From Ixodes scapularis (taxonomy: Eukaryota > Arthropoda > Arachnida > Ixodida > Ixodidae), in NCBI RefSeq assembly GCF_016920785.2, contig NW_024609879.1, positions 10,727,145 to 10,791,144 on the forward strand: DNA of 64,000 nt. The letters are read 5' to 3'. How positions within the stretch are numbered: position 1 is the first letter of the stretch; each line of letters begins with the position of its first letter. Below the pieces are notes generated by a model. That model made no database searches. It was not told where the DNA came from and worked only from the letters and a program-made list of their open reading frames with translations. Positions 1-12,289 of the stretch are shown one piece after another. The translations under genes were made by a program, and so were the position numbers.

Positions 1-760
1 AGAGTATTGAAGGCGCGCGACCGTCGGTTGGTAAAATACGTGCGTTAGGTTCACTTATTAAGTCTAATCATTTTTGCCAACGTCTTTTATCCGTTTCGAC
101 AAATGACATGGTCGAGTCTATTGATAACCTTAGCTAGATTGGACGTACGAAGTGTCCGGGCTTTAAATAAATTTGCTTCGTTTATGTGAATGAATAACTG
201 TTTTCTCTTTTCCGTGCTCGGTGCTATGCAAAAATCGCTGACATGTTATGGTAGCTCAGTGTGGCGGCGTTTTGCACGCTGACTCGCTATTGCATTTGCT
301 GTGCACAATATGTGTTCAGATGGAATGTGCTAAATCGTATTTCCGATCCATATGATAGATTTACTTTGCTACAGTGTTAATTATATTTTCCCGATTTAAA
401 CTGGTTCGTCCCTGATCTGAGCCTAAGTTCAAATTCGAAGGGCAGACAGACTTAGCGTCGTAACAGCCGTAATGCCGCCCACAAAGAAATTAGTAGCATG
501 AAAGAAAAACAAAAGGATACGAGGTGGCTCAGTGTTATAGAAGTAATCAGTGTGCAAGGGATGCCATCGTACGTGTTTTTTGTTTTTTTTAACTCTCCGC
601 ATTGCTGGTAAACGCTCAAGGTACCAGCAAAGACAGCGAGCTGGCGTGAAATTTCCATCGAGCGGAAAACGAGTGTCAATTTTATTTCATCATGCGCTTT
701 CATTTTGACATGGCTCAAAATGGGCGCCAAATAGTAACAGGTAAGGCAACAAAATTTAGA
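1..760. other. no gene recognised
   Basis: AT-rich non-coding DNA. No splice-flanked exon, tRNA or clear repeat was seen. The only long frame (minus, 452-730) has no recognisable family and no supporting splice signals. Confidence 0.6.
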
Positions 761-898
761 TGTTAGGTCTGGAGAACCGCCATACTCAGCCGTGTTGGGG
801 GCATCTCTCGCGAGTCAATACGGCAAAGGTATTGCGCGTCGAACTGTACGTGAGAGTTATCCATTTCAGCGAAACCTTGATTTCGCAAAACTATTGTG

Positions 899-940
899 GC
901 TCGAGTCGTGGCTTCCAGTACTTGGAAGCCACGAGCGAGA
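899..940. repeat. short inverted repeat in a MITE-like stretch
   Basis: Arms CGTGGCTTCCA and TGGAAGCCACG face each other across a few bases. The surrounding words (GCGAAACC, TTTCGC, GCCACA) recur at about 8270-8300 and 9030-9050, which suggests one dispersed MITE family. No transposase is present. Confidence 0.4.
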
Positions 941-1119
941 AATAAATGACAGTTGATTTTGAAGGACAATCGCGACGTGGAAACCCATAAAAGAGAGTTC
1001 CAATAAGACGAGAGCTTCCCCTTCTCTTCAAGTGCGTGGGTTACGCTCTCAATCCTGCACCTGTGGTAACACTGCAGGCTCCTAAAATCGCTTTGAAAAC
1101 GTTCCTGATCGCAACAACT

Positions 1120-1460
1120 TTTTTTTTTTTGTCGAGGCGCTATTTCATTTTTTTTTTCTTTTTGTCTACCTTGATACCCCATGAGCGCAAAAACTACCAT
1201 AAACTAAAAAAAAATAGTGGGCATACAACGACAACGCACCCACTGGGACCCGAGTCAAGGCAAGAACAACTAACTGCTAAAAGGGGAAAAAAATCATGTT
1301 CGCATACACAGACAGAACGCCTCCATCGAAAGAAATGAATCATGCGCATGTTCTGCCAGTCTCGTTGTGCGTCTGTCGAAAGCCACAGAGGAAGACAATC
1401 AGCGCCTACACCACTCCCCTCCCCTCCCCCCCCCCCCCCCCCCACCACCACCCCTAAAAA
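1120..1460. repeat. low-complexity T and C runs
   Basis: Several T-runs lie at 1120-1160 and an 18-base C run at 1426-1443. The proline-rich (+) and glycine-rich (-) frames across it come from the C run and are not genes. Confidence 0.7.
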
Positions 1461-1469
1461 GAAAAAAAG

Positions 1470-4070
1470 AAAGGTTTCTTGGGCGCGCGCGCGGTCGCCC
1501 AAGCGATGACCTTGGAAGGGTATGCGATTGTAGCACGTTTGTCCCCCGGTTGTGCCCCTGTCTCAAATGCCACGGTCCGTTTCTCCCAAGTGCCCGTCTT
1601 ATCTTCCCGAGTATCAACTCCGCAGTGATTCTGAATCATTCCGATGCTTTCCAACGTTGCAAAACTGTTAGACGAATATTTGCACAGAAGTATACACTGT
1701 TCGCAGAACTATCTAAGGCGCTAAAATTCAAAAGCGCCGTGTTGGATTCGGGAACTCGTGTAGGTTTAGCTCATTGTTGGAACATTCTTATTCGCTCGAT
1801 GAAATCCACAAAACGTGTAAATATTAGAATGAACTTTCCAGAGAACGATAGTTGTTGTCGGGGTTCCAGGCGACCGGACAGGTCGCAATTATTGGCTGAT
1901 TAAAAATTTTATTTCATAATCACAATCGTATCATCAAGGGCACGCCATTTCCTCATCACTTCTTCTACGAAAAGAGTTGCTGTATTCGTAGCACACACAG
2001 ACGGAAACGGTTGAGACTGTGCCCAAATAATATCTTCTTTTGGCAGGTACTGCGCAGCGATTACACACAATGCATCTAACATAAACATGCTGCTCCACAT
2101 GTATATTCACAAGATGCAATACATCGTTCTACCAACTTTGTCGAAATGGGCATGAAAGCGCGTAACCGTCACTTTTTTGAAGTTCTACTTAGAGGTAAAG
2201 TGTTTACCGTAAAAAGTCGTTAATTATTTATTTTTTCCGTTCCACTACAAAGCTCGATTCAATTAAATTTTTGTTTTTATATCGTCTCTACAGCGCTTTT
2301 ACGTCGGTACTTTCGTGTTAGAGGACATCACATAATGTGCGAAAAAAAACAACAAAAAAACGGTAGGATCGATGCTGCATAGCCTTTTTTTTTTTGTGGA
2401 CATCAAGAAAAAAAAAAGATAGTAGTTGTCTTCACTTCGCACTGCATGTTTTAGCACGGAAGTTCCTATTTGGTTATGATGTCTTTACTTTCTTAAAAAT
2501 TGTATACAGTAATTTAAATTACCGAATTACAAAAACATCGAAATTGTATAATTGCTTTTCGTTGGGACGCCATGACGACAACGACACTCGTGTTCCCTCG
2601 TGGTTTTCGCCAGCGTTTCTACGATGAATTGCCAGGATCGCGAGATGCAACAGCGTGACACTCCGTCTTCTGTGACGTCATTTGTTGCACTTCGGGACCA
2701 CTTTTGATGTATGGCCAGCATAAGACGCTAAACACACCAGTCGGAGACGCGCTGCAGGCGCCATAGTACAGCTCCTAAAAATAGCTGTCACGTGCTTTGC
2801 TCCGCGACTGTGATTCCCTCACAGCAGCTCTGACTGAGGGTTGCCAAATTACGGTGAAACGGAGTATAGACAAAACAGACCGGAAACGAGCTGCCAGCAT
2901 ACGACAGTCAAACTCCAACAAAAAGGATTAGTTTCTTCCCAAGCTGGACGACATTTACCGGGCATCTTTAGAGCTGCGAAGCTCAAAATCACGCGAACTC
3001 ATAAGATTTTTTTTTCTCGCGTGTTTGTGATTTTTATGATGTCCTGCAAGCAAGAAAAAAATATATATGGTGAAGTCACTCCGAGGGAATACCGATAACT
3101 GCGAGCCACGAACATGAAGGATTCGCTAACATCCGTCAGGAGTGTGAACGGTAAATCGTCACGCAAACATATTCTCACAAGCTGCAAATATTTATTTGGC
3201 TTAGCAAGTAGAATACTAGTATACTAATGACATGTGATTATTGTACACAAGATACCATTTCTCCGTTCTTCAAAACCATTTCCCTAGTCTGAACGGTCGC
3301 GCTACGGGCCGCGGCTAGCTGTGCCCTCGATAGACTACGGAGCTGCGTTGTGTCGTCTGCTACTGTACCGCCAACAGGAGAGCGATAGCTCTGTGTGCTC
3401 CACAGATGCGTGTTGCGGTATAACTCTGTACGTCTGTCCTAGAGGAAGACAAAAAGATAGGCTCTGTGACCCCCTCCTAAGCTAACAAAAACAAACAGAA
3501 GTATACTCGTTTGGACTGAAAGGTTTACAAAATAGTGACCAGGCATTGGAAAAGCATATGTCACAGAACTTGGTTTATGATATGGCATCATTGTTTCGAG
3601 CAAGAAATCACCTGCTCACCACTGGGACGATGAAGTCGTCACTATTTATTGCGTCAGGTATATTTGCGCTCATGAAGAAAAATCTGAACACATCCTTCTC
3701 CCAAAGTCCTGTGTCGTATAATAAACACTTTTTTAAACATCTAGGCACCAATAACTCATTTTTTTCTACACTTGTATATACACGTTAATTAAACGACGTC
3801 AAACCGCATTTTTGATTAGATCTTGATGTCTACACCAACTATATTCATATTTTTTAGGGCTTTATTGAACAATAACTTCAACTATAGTTAATGGAACACG
3901 ATGGCTCGATCTCAACAAAAACCTCAACGTGCGAAGCTTCCACAGACGGTCGCTTGCGAGTATTCTCAATGTGAGACTTCAGAAGCTTTCGCTTGCCATA
4001 GGGAGCTTGCTTTCGACTACAGCACTGCACGGGCCCGGAAAGCGCGGAGCGCGCTGCTGTAGGGAGAGGT
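1470..4070. other. no gene recognised
   Basis: AT-rich sequence with scattered A and T runs. I found no exon with convincing splice sites, no RNA gene and no long repeat. A 63-codon minus frame at 2100-1909 was considered, but it matches no family I know. Confidence 0.5.
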
Positions 4071-4075
4071 TGACT

Positions 4076-4226
4076 TACAAGATGACGTGTTACGTGGTCA
4101 CGTAAGATGGCGTCATTTCGTGCAGCGTGATCACGTAAGATCACGTCATTTCGTGTAGCGAGATCATCTAAGATGACGTGTTTGTGTCACGTGATCACGT
4201 AAGATGACGCCAGTTCGTATGAACTG
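4076..4226. repeat. degenerate ~32-bp tandem repeat, four copies
   Basis: Four diverged copies of a unit around GATCACGTAAGATGACG with TCATTTCGTG follow each other at about 32-bp spacing. The unit is partly self-complementary (TCACGT, ACGTCA). No coding sense is apparent. Confidence 0.65.
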
Positions 4227-5044
4227 ACGTCACCTTACGACAACGCCAACATTAGTGCCGTCCGGAACTATTGACCTTAGAAACGCGCCTCTTCGCTTGA
4301 AGAGCTGATATGCGTTGATTGTTATTTGTTTCTTTTGCCTACTACAGACCATTCAAAAACTCGCCTTCTGGGTGCCACCAACTTCGTCTACTGGGCTGTA
4401 AAGCGCGTTCGAGCGTGCGCAATACCTCTCTAGGCCGAAAGATTGTACACTGAGTATGCGTTCACAGCTCAATGACCTAGGCATTTTTCGTCAGGATAGA
4501 TGCTCCCACGAGAAGAGCGTAATGGATATGTGAATAGAATTGGAAATTTGAAATGTTCTTGTCCAATCGCATTTTTCTTTGGTTATCAACGCTTTTTAGC
4601 GTCATCACAAGACGTTCAACCCATAATACACTGGTGATTAAAAAATAAGCACCGAAAAACATGCACCGATTTTCGCTCAAAAATAAACACCGGAAAAAAC
4701 ATACCGTAATCATTACCCATGTCACCTTTTTGGGTGATATGTGAATTTCCAGAAGAACAGCGAGTTATCACCCTCCCCTAGGAATACCCTGACTACAGAG
4801 CAGGCGACCCGTTTTTCCCCGCGTTAGATTGCGGTGACCACGAACCGTACGGAGGTCACAGGACGTCCGTGAAAAATAAAAAGGAGGCGAACAACGATCT
4901 ATCTGTGCACGCTTCATCCCCGATTTCCACGACCCCAAGGCCGAAAAACGCTTGTGTGAAGGATAACGATAAAATAAAACTTTGCGTAAAAAAAAAGCCC
5001 GTTTTTAAAAGAAAAAAAAAGTAGAAACAAGCACAACGCGTTGA

Positions 5045-5078
5045 CGGACCGCGAGGTTGTGGAACACCTCGCGGTCCG
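5045..5078. repeat. perfect 13-bp inverted repeat, 8-bp loop
   Basis: CGGACCGCGAGGT (5045-5057) is exactly complementary to ACCTCGCGGTCCG (5066-5078) with an 8-bp loop. It is GC-rich within an AT-rich setting. It may be a MITE core or an unrelated hairpin. Confidence 0.7.
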
Positions 5079-5740
5079 CTTGCCACAGGACGGTTGTCTT
5101 CGACCCATAGCTCCAAGGTGAATTTGCCACTTGCGAAAACACGGAGACCTACCCAGCGAGAACCAGGAAGGCAAGACACGCACACTGACGCCTCGGCGTG
5201 CAGAATGAAACAGGATACGGGCGCGGAATACGGCCGCGGAAGAACACCTCGCACAGTGCCGATCCGGCCGATCTCCGAACGGACGATTTCGCATTTCGTG
5301 GACAGCGAGCGCCACCGCACGGGAGAGAGAGGTACCTTAAAAACGACGAAAACAAGCACCGACACCTTGGTTCTTTATATTTGCTGTAGTTACGGAACAA
5401 ATCGACTTACATGAATAATTTGAATATTATTCGATTCCGTAATAAATTTAGAAGACACTAAGCGCAATACCTCTTATGTTTGAATTTATATAATTTTGTA
5501 AATTCGCTCCGAACGCAAGAGTGCTGAATTAGCCAATTTTGACCATTTTCATGATTTTTTAAAGAATATAATTAAATTTATGATGAAACATTTGTTGCGC
5601 TTAGTGTCTCGATAATGACTCAATGTCTTTAAAGCCGAAATTTTCAAGAAGATCCGCGCAGCCTTTATTATGTGAGAATTTGTTTAATTTGGTGAAAAAC
5701 CTCATGTATTCTCTATGGGGCTCTGAGGTGCGCCCCCTCT

Positions 5741-6010
5741 TAAGGCTGAGCCACAAGTAAGCGATTTAGTGAGCGATGAGACGAGCGACGAGAGTCAGCG
5801 ACGAGACACGGAGATTTCTCACTGTCGCTCGTCGCAGGGCTTGGTCTCTGGATTTCTACAAAACGTTGTTCATCGCCTTGGTCGCTTGCTCCCGTTGCTT
5901 TCATGCGGTTTGCCTTGTCACCCGACTGACTGAGCGACAGCGAAGGGGGTCACCGTCGCTTGTCTCGTCGCTTGCCAAACAGCTTACATGTGGTTTATAC
6001 TTTATACACT
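5741..6010. mobile_element. MITE-like repeat rich in GCGACGAG motifs
   Basis: Direct and inverted copies of GCGACGAG/CTCGTCGC recur from 5770 to 5975. The 8671-8765 stretch has related words, which points to a dispersed non-autonomous family. No transposase is encoded. The 87-codon plus frame over it is probably fortuitous. Confidence 0.35.
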
Positions 6011-6565
6011 TCTCAGCTGTAACGTTACGCCAACAATAAGGATGCAAAATGCATATCGAAAAAGCTCTTTTCTCTTGAAATGATCCGAATATTTGTATTG
6101 TTCACCTCGCATACCTGCACATTTTTATCTGGTTGGGTAAAACGGTTCCTGCAGTTGAATATGAAGATGTATGAAAAGTCACTCGTTCCTTCAGGTCTGC
6201 CTCACTGAGATGTTCTTGGGCCGCTGCTACTAATCTTATGTATTAGTAACATGGATCAAAGATGATTAGCGGATATCAAAATTAAAAGTTTTTCCCGATG
6301 GTGCTGTCGCTGGTGCGTTCGAAAGTACCAGAGAAGCATTAGGTGTCCGGAACATTGCTTAGATAAACAGCGTCTTTTCCATTTTATTGCCTGGCTCGAA
6401 GGTCACGCGATTGCTCGACCTGGCGATAGCTCGGCGCTGCGCAGCTCGAATTCTTTTAGTTTAGGCATAGTGAGTCCAGTGTATCTTAGAGCCTGTGTGA
6501 CTCTGACACCAAAATGAAAAAAAAAAAAAGAAATAGCTCCGAAAACACAAACAAGACCGAGGACA

Positions 6566-6603
6566 AAGTGAACAAACACAAGGCGCCTTGTGTTTGTTCA
6601 CTT
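6566..6603. repeat. perfect 38-bp palindrome without spacer
   Basis: Each 19-bp arm is AAGTGAACAAACACAAGGC or its complement, meeting at GGC|GCC between 6584 and 6585. Imperfect pairing continues outward to roughly 6541-6628, so this is the core of a longer fold-back. Confidence 0.85.
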
Positions 6604-6944
6604 CGTCTTCGCCCTTTTCTGTGTTTTAAGTTATGTTACTTTTTTAAAGACCGTGACGCGTTTGGCTCTACTACAACGGAAAAAAATCTTGAGAGATATA
6701 GATATAAATATATGCTCAGAAAAAGATAAATTATCGTTTACAGAAGTTGACAAGATGGTGCGACGAATGGCAAACAGAAATCAACAAAAATAGTTGTGTA
6801 TATGTTAACACAGCTCGAAACAAAGTACTAGCACTGTTAACCTATATTGCTGGAAGAGGCCGTTAAAACATTCACAGGAGTACAAATACCTATAGAATGG
6901 ACGATTCGAGAAGGTCGGGCAAGGAAAAGAAAGCTGGGAGAGGA

Positions 6945-7035
6945 GGAAATAGACGCAACACTGAGAGGGGGAGGAGAAAACCCCTCCCCTCACCAGCGTT
7001 GCGTCCGCTTCCTTCTCACCCCCCCCCCCCCTCCC
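6945..7035. repeat. imperfect hairpin plus 13-base C run
   Basis: GACGCAAC (6952) pairs with GTTGCGTC (6998-7005), and the intervening G-rich and C-rich stretches also pair. A C13 run lies at 7019-7031. This is a probable fold-back MITE remnant. Confidence 0.55.
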
Positions 7036-7880
7036 CTTCACCCACCCTACGGTCTTAACCTGCAATATACTGCAGGCATTTTTCGTTATTAAAATCTGAA
7101 CTTGAATTTGTACATCAAACATTTTTCCAATAAATCGCTAAAACAAAATTCGGACATGTAGACGGAAGTTAGATTTTCCAGACCAGTGCATAAATAAACG
7201 CCAATTAAGTAACTGATATTACCAAATATTGAATATAGAAGCCCAGTTTGAGAGCTATTAATGCAACAAAATATTTTGCGATATAGAACGCTCACAAAGT
7301 AAAGCTGTCTTATTTATCTTTAATCGCTATCGATCCTCAGACTTTGTCTCCGTAATAAAGTCCGATGCGAACTTTCTGCAGAGAAGTACCAGTATAGTGT
7401 TGTGCAGAATAAAGATAAATTTGTGCAAGGTTATTACTTTATTGAAGTTCAGAAATATGTTGCATATACAATCTTCAACAACCGAACTAAACAAAATGTT
7501 TTTTTTCACCGCACCGCTTTAATACTGACTCGGTCAAAATATTCGTTTTAAATGTCGATCGATGGAACTGGGTAAACACGAATGCTGTAAATAGTCAAAA
7601 TGTGTGTGGTTTTTTTATAACTTTTTTACACTTAGTTGTGCTTGTTCTTTCTAAAAATGCCTACAAACCTGCTTTGGTCTCACGACTTCCAGTCTGATTG
7701 GTATATTCCACGCTTGCTTTTCTGAGCTATGCCTAGACTAGCCATTCCTGTACAAGAATAAATTAAATGTCGAATATCTTTGTAAAACATGAGCTCACAT
7801 ATATATGCGTGGGTCCCCCCCTTACAAAAATGAACAATGAGTTTCAATTGAGCTTCTAATGTGTTTTTATAGAGTCAAAT
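7036..7880. other. no gene recognised
   Basis: AT-rich sequence. Short hydrophobic frames on the minus strand (7295-7089, 7509-7327) have no recognisable family or splice context. Confidence 0.5.
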
Positions 7881-7884
7881 GAAA

Positions 7885-8095
7885 CTCATAAGAAACTCAT
7901 CATTAAATGAGTTTTATCATTAGCCACTCCGTATCTATTCTTTTGAATTTACTCATTACAAATTCAAGTGAGGTTTATAGTTACCCAATCAATATCAATT
8001 CTTTCGAGTTTACTCATTACAAATTCAAGTGAGGTTTATCGCTACCCAATCAATAGCAATTCTTTTGAGTTTACTCATTAAACATTGAAATGAGT
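7885..8095. repeat. 61-bp tandem repeat, ~3.5 copies
   Basis: The word ACTCATTA recurs at 7951, 8012 and 8073, an exact spacing of 61 bp. Each unit contains TTGAGTTTACTCATT, AAATTCAAGTGAGG and ACCCAATCAAT. Divergence between copies is modest. Confidence 0.8.
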
Positions 8096-8099
8096 GTTA

Positions 8100-9480
8100 T
8101 AAAAAAAAAAATCAATAAATCTACTCCCTACTGCATTGCACCCGAAACAAATAGCGCGTCGGTGCTAGTTCTGATATTTAGATTTATTTCCTGTGCATAA
8201 AATAATAACTGTATTCACCCTCTTTTACTCCTAAAGGCTTATTCACACGATGTATCTCTTCAACGCGCCACAGTTTAGCGAAACCAAGATTTCGCGAAAT
8301 CGGCCTTTTCACACGTGGAGTTTGACGCGCGAAACCTGTGACGTATTGACTCACGAGAATTCCTCCAAACCTTGTCATCTGCACCGGGAATACCAAGCGT
8401 TTCGCATCAAAATGATATGAAGTACGCACAGTGTGAAGGGACAGCCTGTTTTATTAATGCCACTCAATGAATTTCGTCAGATTCGGCACACTGGGTTTAC
8501 TAGTCCTGCCAAACCCGGGAAAAACCGCGAGATGATCTCGAAGCATTTTAGACATTTTTACACCGCTAATAAAAAACGTTATCCTCAGTCATCATGTTTA
8601 TATACGGTGCTTGCACGCGCCGCGACTGTTGACGAATCTGCACCGCGCCCCCAATCCGTACTGTAGGCGCCGTTCACACACCTGCAACCGAGTAGGACCA
8701 AGACTCGTCGCCCGTACGCACCGCTTCTTCGCTTGTCGCATAGGGGGGCTCGTCGCTCGCCATGTTTGTTTGTTTTCTTTCGGCAAAGCTCGGATACGGG
8801 ATCGGCCAAAAATCAGACTCCTCCAGAAGCTCGCTCCTCCTCGAAAGTCAGACGCCATAGCGAAGTCGAGCGGCCATTGGCAGCGTCCGCGTTTCTCCTT
8901 CGGGTGATTGACGGACGTCGGTGAGGTTTCAGCGAAAAATTGCTGCAGAAGTTAGAAACACGCGCCACTTTTTTCGGAGGCGCGCCACTTTTTCGGTCGA
9001 GTTCAGACGGGGAATCTGTTTCCCGAAACCTAGTTTTGCGCCACAAGATTCGCCAACACGATGCATCATGTGAACAGACCTATTTACAGCGCCCCTCTAC
9101 CGCGATTTGGTCAGTTTCAGTTTCAGTATTGCAACTTTTACTGGTTTCGGTTTCATATTTTAAGGATCGCGTCTTCGACGCCCCATCGGTAGCGACACCA
9201 GTTCTTTGTTTTTTTCTTTTTCCGCCATGGTTTCGCCCGTTTCGCCAGTTTTGCGACCGCTAGGTGTGTCACGGGATGGAAATGGCCTTTAGACATGGAA
9301 ATCTGCTAATTTAATCAAGTTTATCTATCTGTGAAGTTTTCTCTTGTGATGATTATGTTCAAGGAGAGCGCGGAAGACCGACGACGCGACAGAACGAGCA
9401 ACTCAACGCAGTTGGTAAGCATACTTCTTTGTTTGCATTGTACGCGTTGAACGAGAAGTGAACATTATGGAGTTTTAGAG
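8100..9480. mobile_element. nested MITE-like sequence, no gene recognised
   Basis: Contains 'ggctta/ttcacac' style ends (8235, 8672), GCGAAACC/TTTCGC words and the GCGACGAG family words seen at 5.8 kb. Overlapping frames of 74-107 codons occur on both strands, consistent with CpG-rich repeat rather than a gene. Element boundaries could not be fixed by eye. Confidence 0.35.
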
Positions 9481-9558
9481 TAATCTCGTGGCTGCTGTGC
9501 ATGCGCAGACCCAAAACAAGCTTCGGACTCGAGCTTTGGGGCCCGTTATTTCTCGATA

Positions 9559-9774
9559 ATGGCGTGGGTACCGCAAAAGGCGGCGCCCACGACATCTCCG
9601 TTGATCGCGTCTTTGACGCCGTCGCCCGCTCGGGAACTGCGTGAGTCGCACTCGGCGCCCGCGGTCGGTATAATGGAAGCGTTTTCAAAACGCCACGGAT
9701 CGCTGGATTCACAGCTCAGAGCTATCGAGGCGGAAAGCTATCGAGGCGCGTGTACTTACGATCGTGGCAGACAT
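9559..9774 (+). CDS. possible first coding exon, unidentified
   Basis: A CpG-rich stretch holds an ATG in fair context (GATAATGGCG) that opens a 77-codon frame beginning MAWVPQ. Possible donors are GTGAGT after 9640 (phase 1), GTGTAC after 9749 (phase 2) and GTAAGC after 9774 (phase 0). With the first donor the frame could join the exon near 11.6 kb if that exon used the acceptor ending GGTTGCAG; with the second it could join the 11640 start. The protein resembles no family I recognise. The minus strand also has a GTAAGT-like motif here, so orientation is not secure. It could be a CpG-rich repeat with a chance frame. Confidence 0.25.
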
Positions 9775-9813
9775 GTAAGCATGCCTGGGTAGTGGATCGT
9801 CTGGGCTTCGTAA

Positions 9814-10154
9814 GTACAGCTGCAACGGAAAAAGAGTAGCACAAGTGACCGATGACCGGAGCGGCAAATCGCGACACGCGGCGCTCTTGTTCCCGAGCGC
9901 GCCGATAGCGAGAGTGACAGTCACGTTCCATGCCCCAACGCGGGGGCGGCCGGCAGAAAGCAGCCCGTCCTAAAGCCCGCATTTTAAATCCTATCTTATC
10001 CCTCAATTTTCTGCCGGCCACTCCCAGGTTGAGATATACAACGTGACTGGCACTCTCGCTATCGGCGCGCTCGGGAACAAGAGCGCCGCGTGTCGCGATT
10101 TTGCCGCTCCGGTCCTCCGTCACTTGTGCTACTCTTTTTCCGTTGCAGCTGTAC
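9814..10154. repeat. long inverted repeat, ~114-bp arms
   Basis: The arm at 9814-9927 is almost exactly complementary to 10040-10154, with a 112-bp spacer. Landmarks are GTACAGCTGCAACGG on the left and CCGTTGCAGCTGTAC on the right. A transcript would form a very long hairpin. It is probably a fold-back transposon. Confidence 0.85.
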
Positions 10155-11288
10155 AACCAGAGTCCTTCAATGCTCTGGTACAACAGAGCAGCTTGGCAGT
10201 GACAAAAACAAAACATGCGGCATTGAGTATAAAACAACTATAAAAATGTTACTCTGGACAAAAAGCTTGTTTAATTTTCAAGATTAAACGTTCTAACTTC
10301 CCAACAAAAGCTGTCGCGACATCTTGGTGGCGTTTTAAGCGCGAGATGCTTGCGTTTTGGGGGGTCCCCGGCAGAGAAACGCTATTCTAAAACTCTTCGC
10401 CGCAATCCTCGCTATTTTGCTGTCCGTAACGCGCGGTAAAGTAGCGCCCGATATTCTAAAACTCCCTATTTTCTCGGCGCACGTTTTCTCGTTAAGCTAG
10501 AATTTTTTTTTTAACTAGTTGGGTTTGCTTTATTTGTCCTAATGTTTGGATCTATGTGTAGCGTAATGAAAAGTTGCCACTCATTCTGTGTATGGTCCAA
10601 GAAATTGTAGCTTATGTCAACAGAGCATGTATTGAATTCCTAATGTTACTTTCAGTCCGTTGCTTTAGAAAATGTCTTATTGGTTTAGCAGTGTACTGAT
10701 GTCGTTCAACTATAAATTGATTACATTGATAATACTTCATTACATTTCAGAAGTTAGACTTCCTTGGAATTCGCTTCATGCAGAGCCAATATTCCTTTTC
10801 AGTCAAAATAGTTGAAGAGGATATCCATATTTTGTTTTGAAGTTATGGAAGTGGACTGGATTGTACTGTTAGGACAAACTTCGGTCCCCTGGCTTTCTAG
10901 AATTGAACTGGGTTTACATTTGTCGGTTAGATTGATAAAGCAGTTGTTCCTTTTGCCTTTTTTTTTCTCTTTCATTTTGCATTTGTGATGTGATAAAGCC
11001 GAGGGCCGCAGTTATTCCCAAATGAAGCAGCAGCAGTGTGTTCCCAGCTTGCGTCACTTCGATTCATTTCAAGGCATGCCACGAAATGAATGCCTTTATT
11101 CATACACCGTTGGAATTGGGACTGACTTCAAAATGCAGTTTGACACAGTGTTTAAGTGGTATGGGACGTGTGTTGAATGACCTATGCGGTTGTCACAGGT
11201 TCGTGGTTGGTCAACCTGAAACGCTCCAAGTCCCACTTCCTTCTTCTTGTCTTCCTCTTCCCATTGGTTTGAAGTTCGGCCGGCATTA

Positions 11289-11461
11289 TACTCTGTTTCA
11301 TACTTAGCGTGCAACGCTGTCAAAGCTACTGGCGCGGGTGCGTGGCTTTATCTACGGTTTTGCTTGCGCGAGAAGGCGTGCAAATGATCAACGAGATCAA
11401 GCCCCACGCTCGCACCAGTAGCTTTGACAGCGTTGCACCCTAAGTATGAAAGGGAGTATAG
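11289..11461. repeat. inverted repeat, ~57-62-bp arms
   Basis: CATACTTAGCGTGCAACGC and GTCAAAGCTACTGGCGCGGG on the left pair with GCACCAGTAGCTTTGAC and GCGTTGCACCCTAAGTATG on the right. The loop is about 55 bp. This is a fold-back or MITE. Confidence 0.8.
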
Positions 11462-11639
11462 TCTCATCCGAGCTCATGCCTTTGGCGCTCAGGTAAACAT
11501 GAGCGAGAATCGCTATTGACCCTCCCCCAAACCACCCTTAAACAGAACAAAATGACAAAAAAGAAAATTTGTGACCGCGGTGTTCGAGAGAAACTGCAGA
11601 CGTTTAATTACCCTGCCTGAAACTTTGCAAACATTTCAG

Positions 11640-11725
11640 TGTGGTTGCAGCTGTGAAAGTGAGGTGGATCCAATATGAAAACTGGACCCTGAAGCGACGC
11701 CTTCAGGATGCCGAAAATAATTATG
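11640..11725 (+). CDS. possible internal exon, unidentified protein
   Basis: The 86-bp open stretch is bounded by a pyrimidine-rich ATTTCAG acceptor and a strong GTAAGT donor. In the only open frame it encodes 28 residues, starting VVAAVKVRW and ending DAENNY, hydrophilic and probably helical. It begins one base into the frame and ends phase 1. Joined to the next acceptor (TTTGTTTCAG, exon from 12198) the frame would end after three codons in TGA at 12206-12208. No domain is recognised. It may belong with the 9559 ATG exon. A chance open stretch between splice-like words cannot be excluded. Confidence 0.35.
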
Positions 11726-12197
11726 GTAAGTTAGAAATCATTCCACTAGTATACTTCCTAAATATTTGGGCCGGGTGTCGATTAAAAAATTTTAACCCAG
11801 TTAATTTGTCACAAATTTTCAGGCATAATATCTTGAAAAGAATGAAACTGCAGATGTTCCAAACTGGCTGAGGTAAAGCAGCCTTGCAGTGCACCAAGGT
11901 TTACACTGAACATACTTTTGTGTATTGTCCACGAGGTGTAGCTGGTGCATTGAAGTTTTATGAGTTAGTTTCTTCAATGTTTGAACTTTCAGCGTGCCAG
12001 CTGGGTAGTGTGTAATTGTTTTTTTTTTTTTATAGCGCAAGCAATATCTTAATTCTGGCAGCAGGAAGATTCGGCTAGCAGTTGACATGGTTGGACAACG
12101 GTGTGCATGTTTGCTTTCTCTGAAGCGGCCAATGAAGCAAAATAACAGCATGTGCGGATTGTCCATGCATTTATTTTTTGTTTGTTGTTTGTTTCAG

Positions 12198-12208
12198 ACT
12201 ACATGTGA
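12198..12208 (+). CDS. possible terminal coding segment (stop exon)
   Basis: Sequence after the TTTGTTTCAG acceptor gives AC TAC ATG TGA when read from a phase-1 donor such as the one at 11725, i.e. a very short coding end followed by 3' UTR. It is supported only by splice-site appearance and phase compatibility. Confidence 0.15.
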
Positions 12209-12289
12209 CCCCAGTATAAGGGGGTGGCCCTCCAGGCTCTGACGACCATCATGTCGTCTCTGCTCTGCTGTCGAGGGAAATTTAAAGGG

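Noticed and set aside
1367..1903. 178-codon proline-rich plus frame
   Set aside because: Its proline tract is the C18 run, and the rest has no known motif or splice support.
4856..5365. 169-codon minus frame
   Set aside because: Overlaps equally long frames in other phases and on the other strand. No domain recognised.
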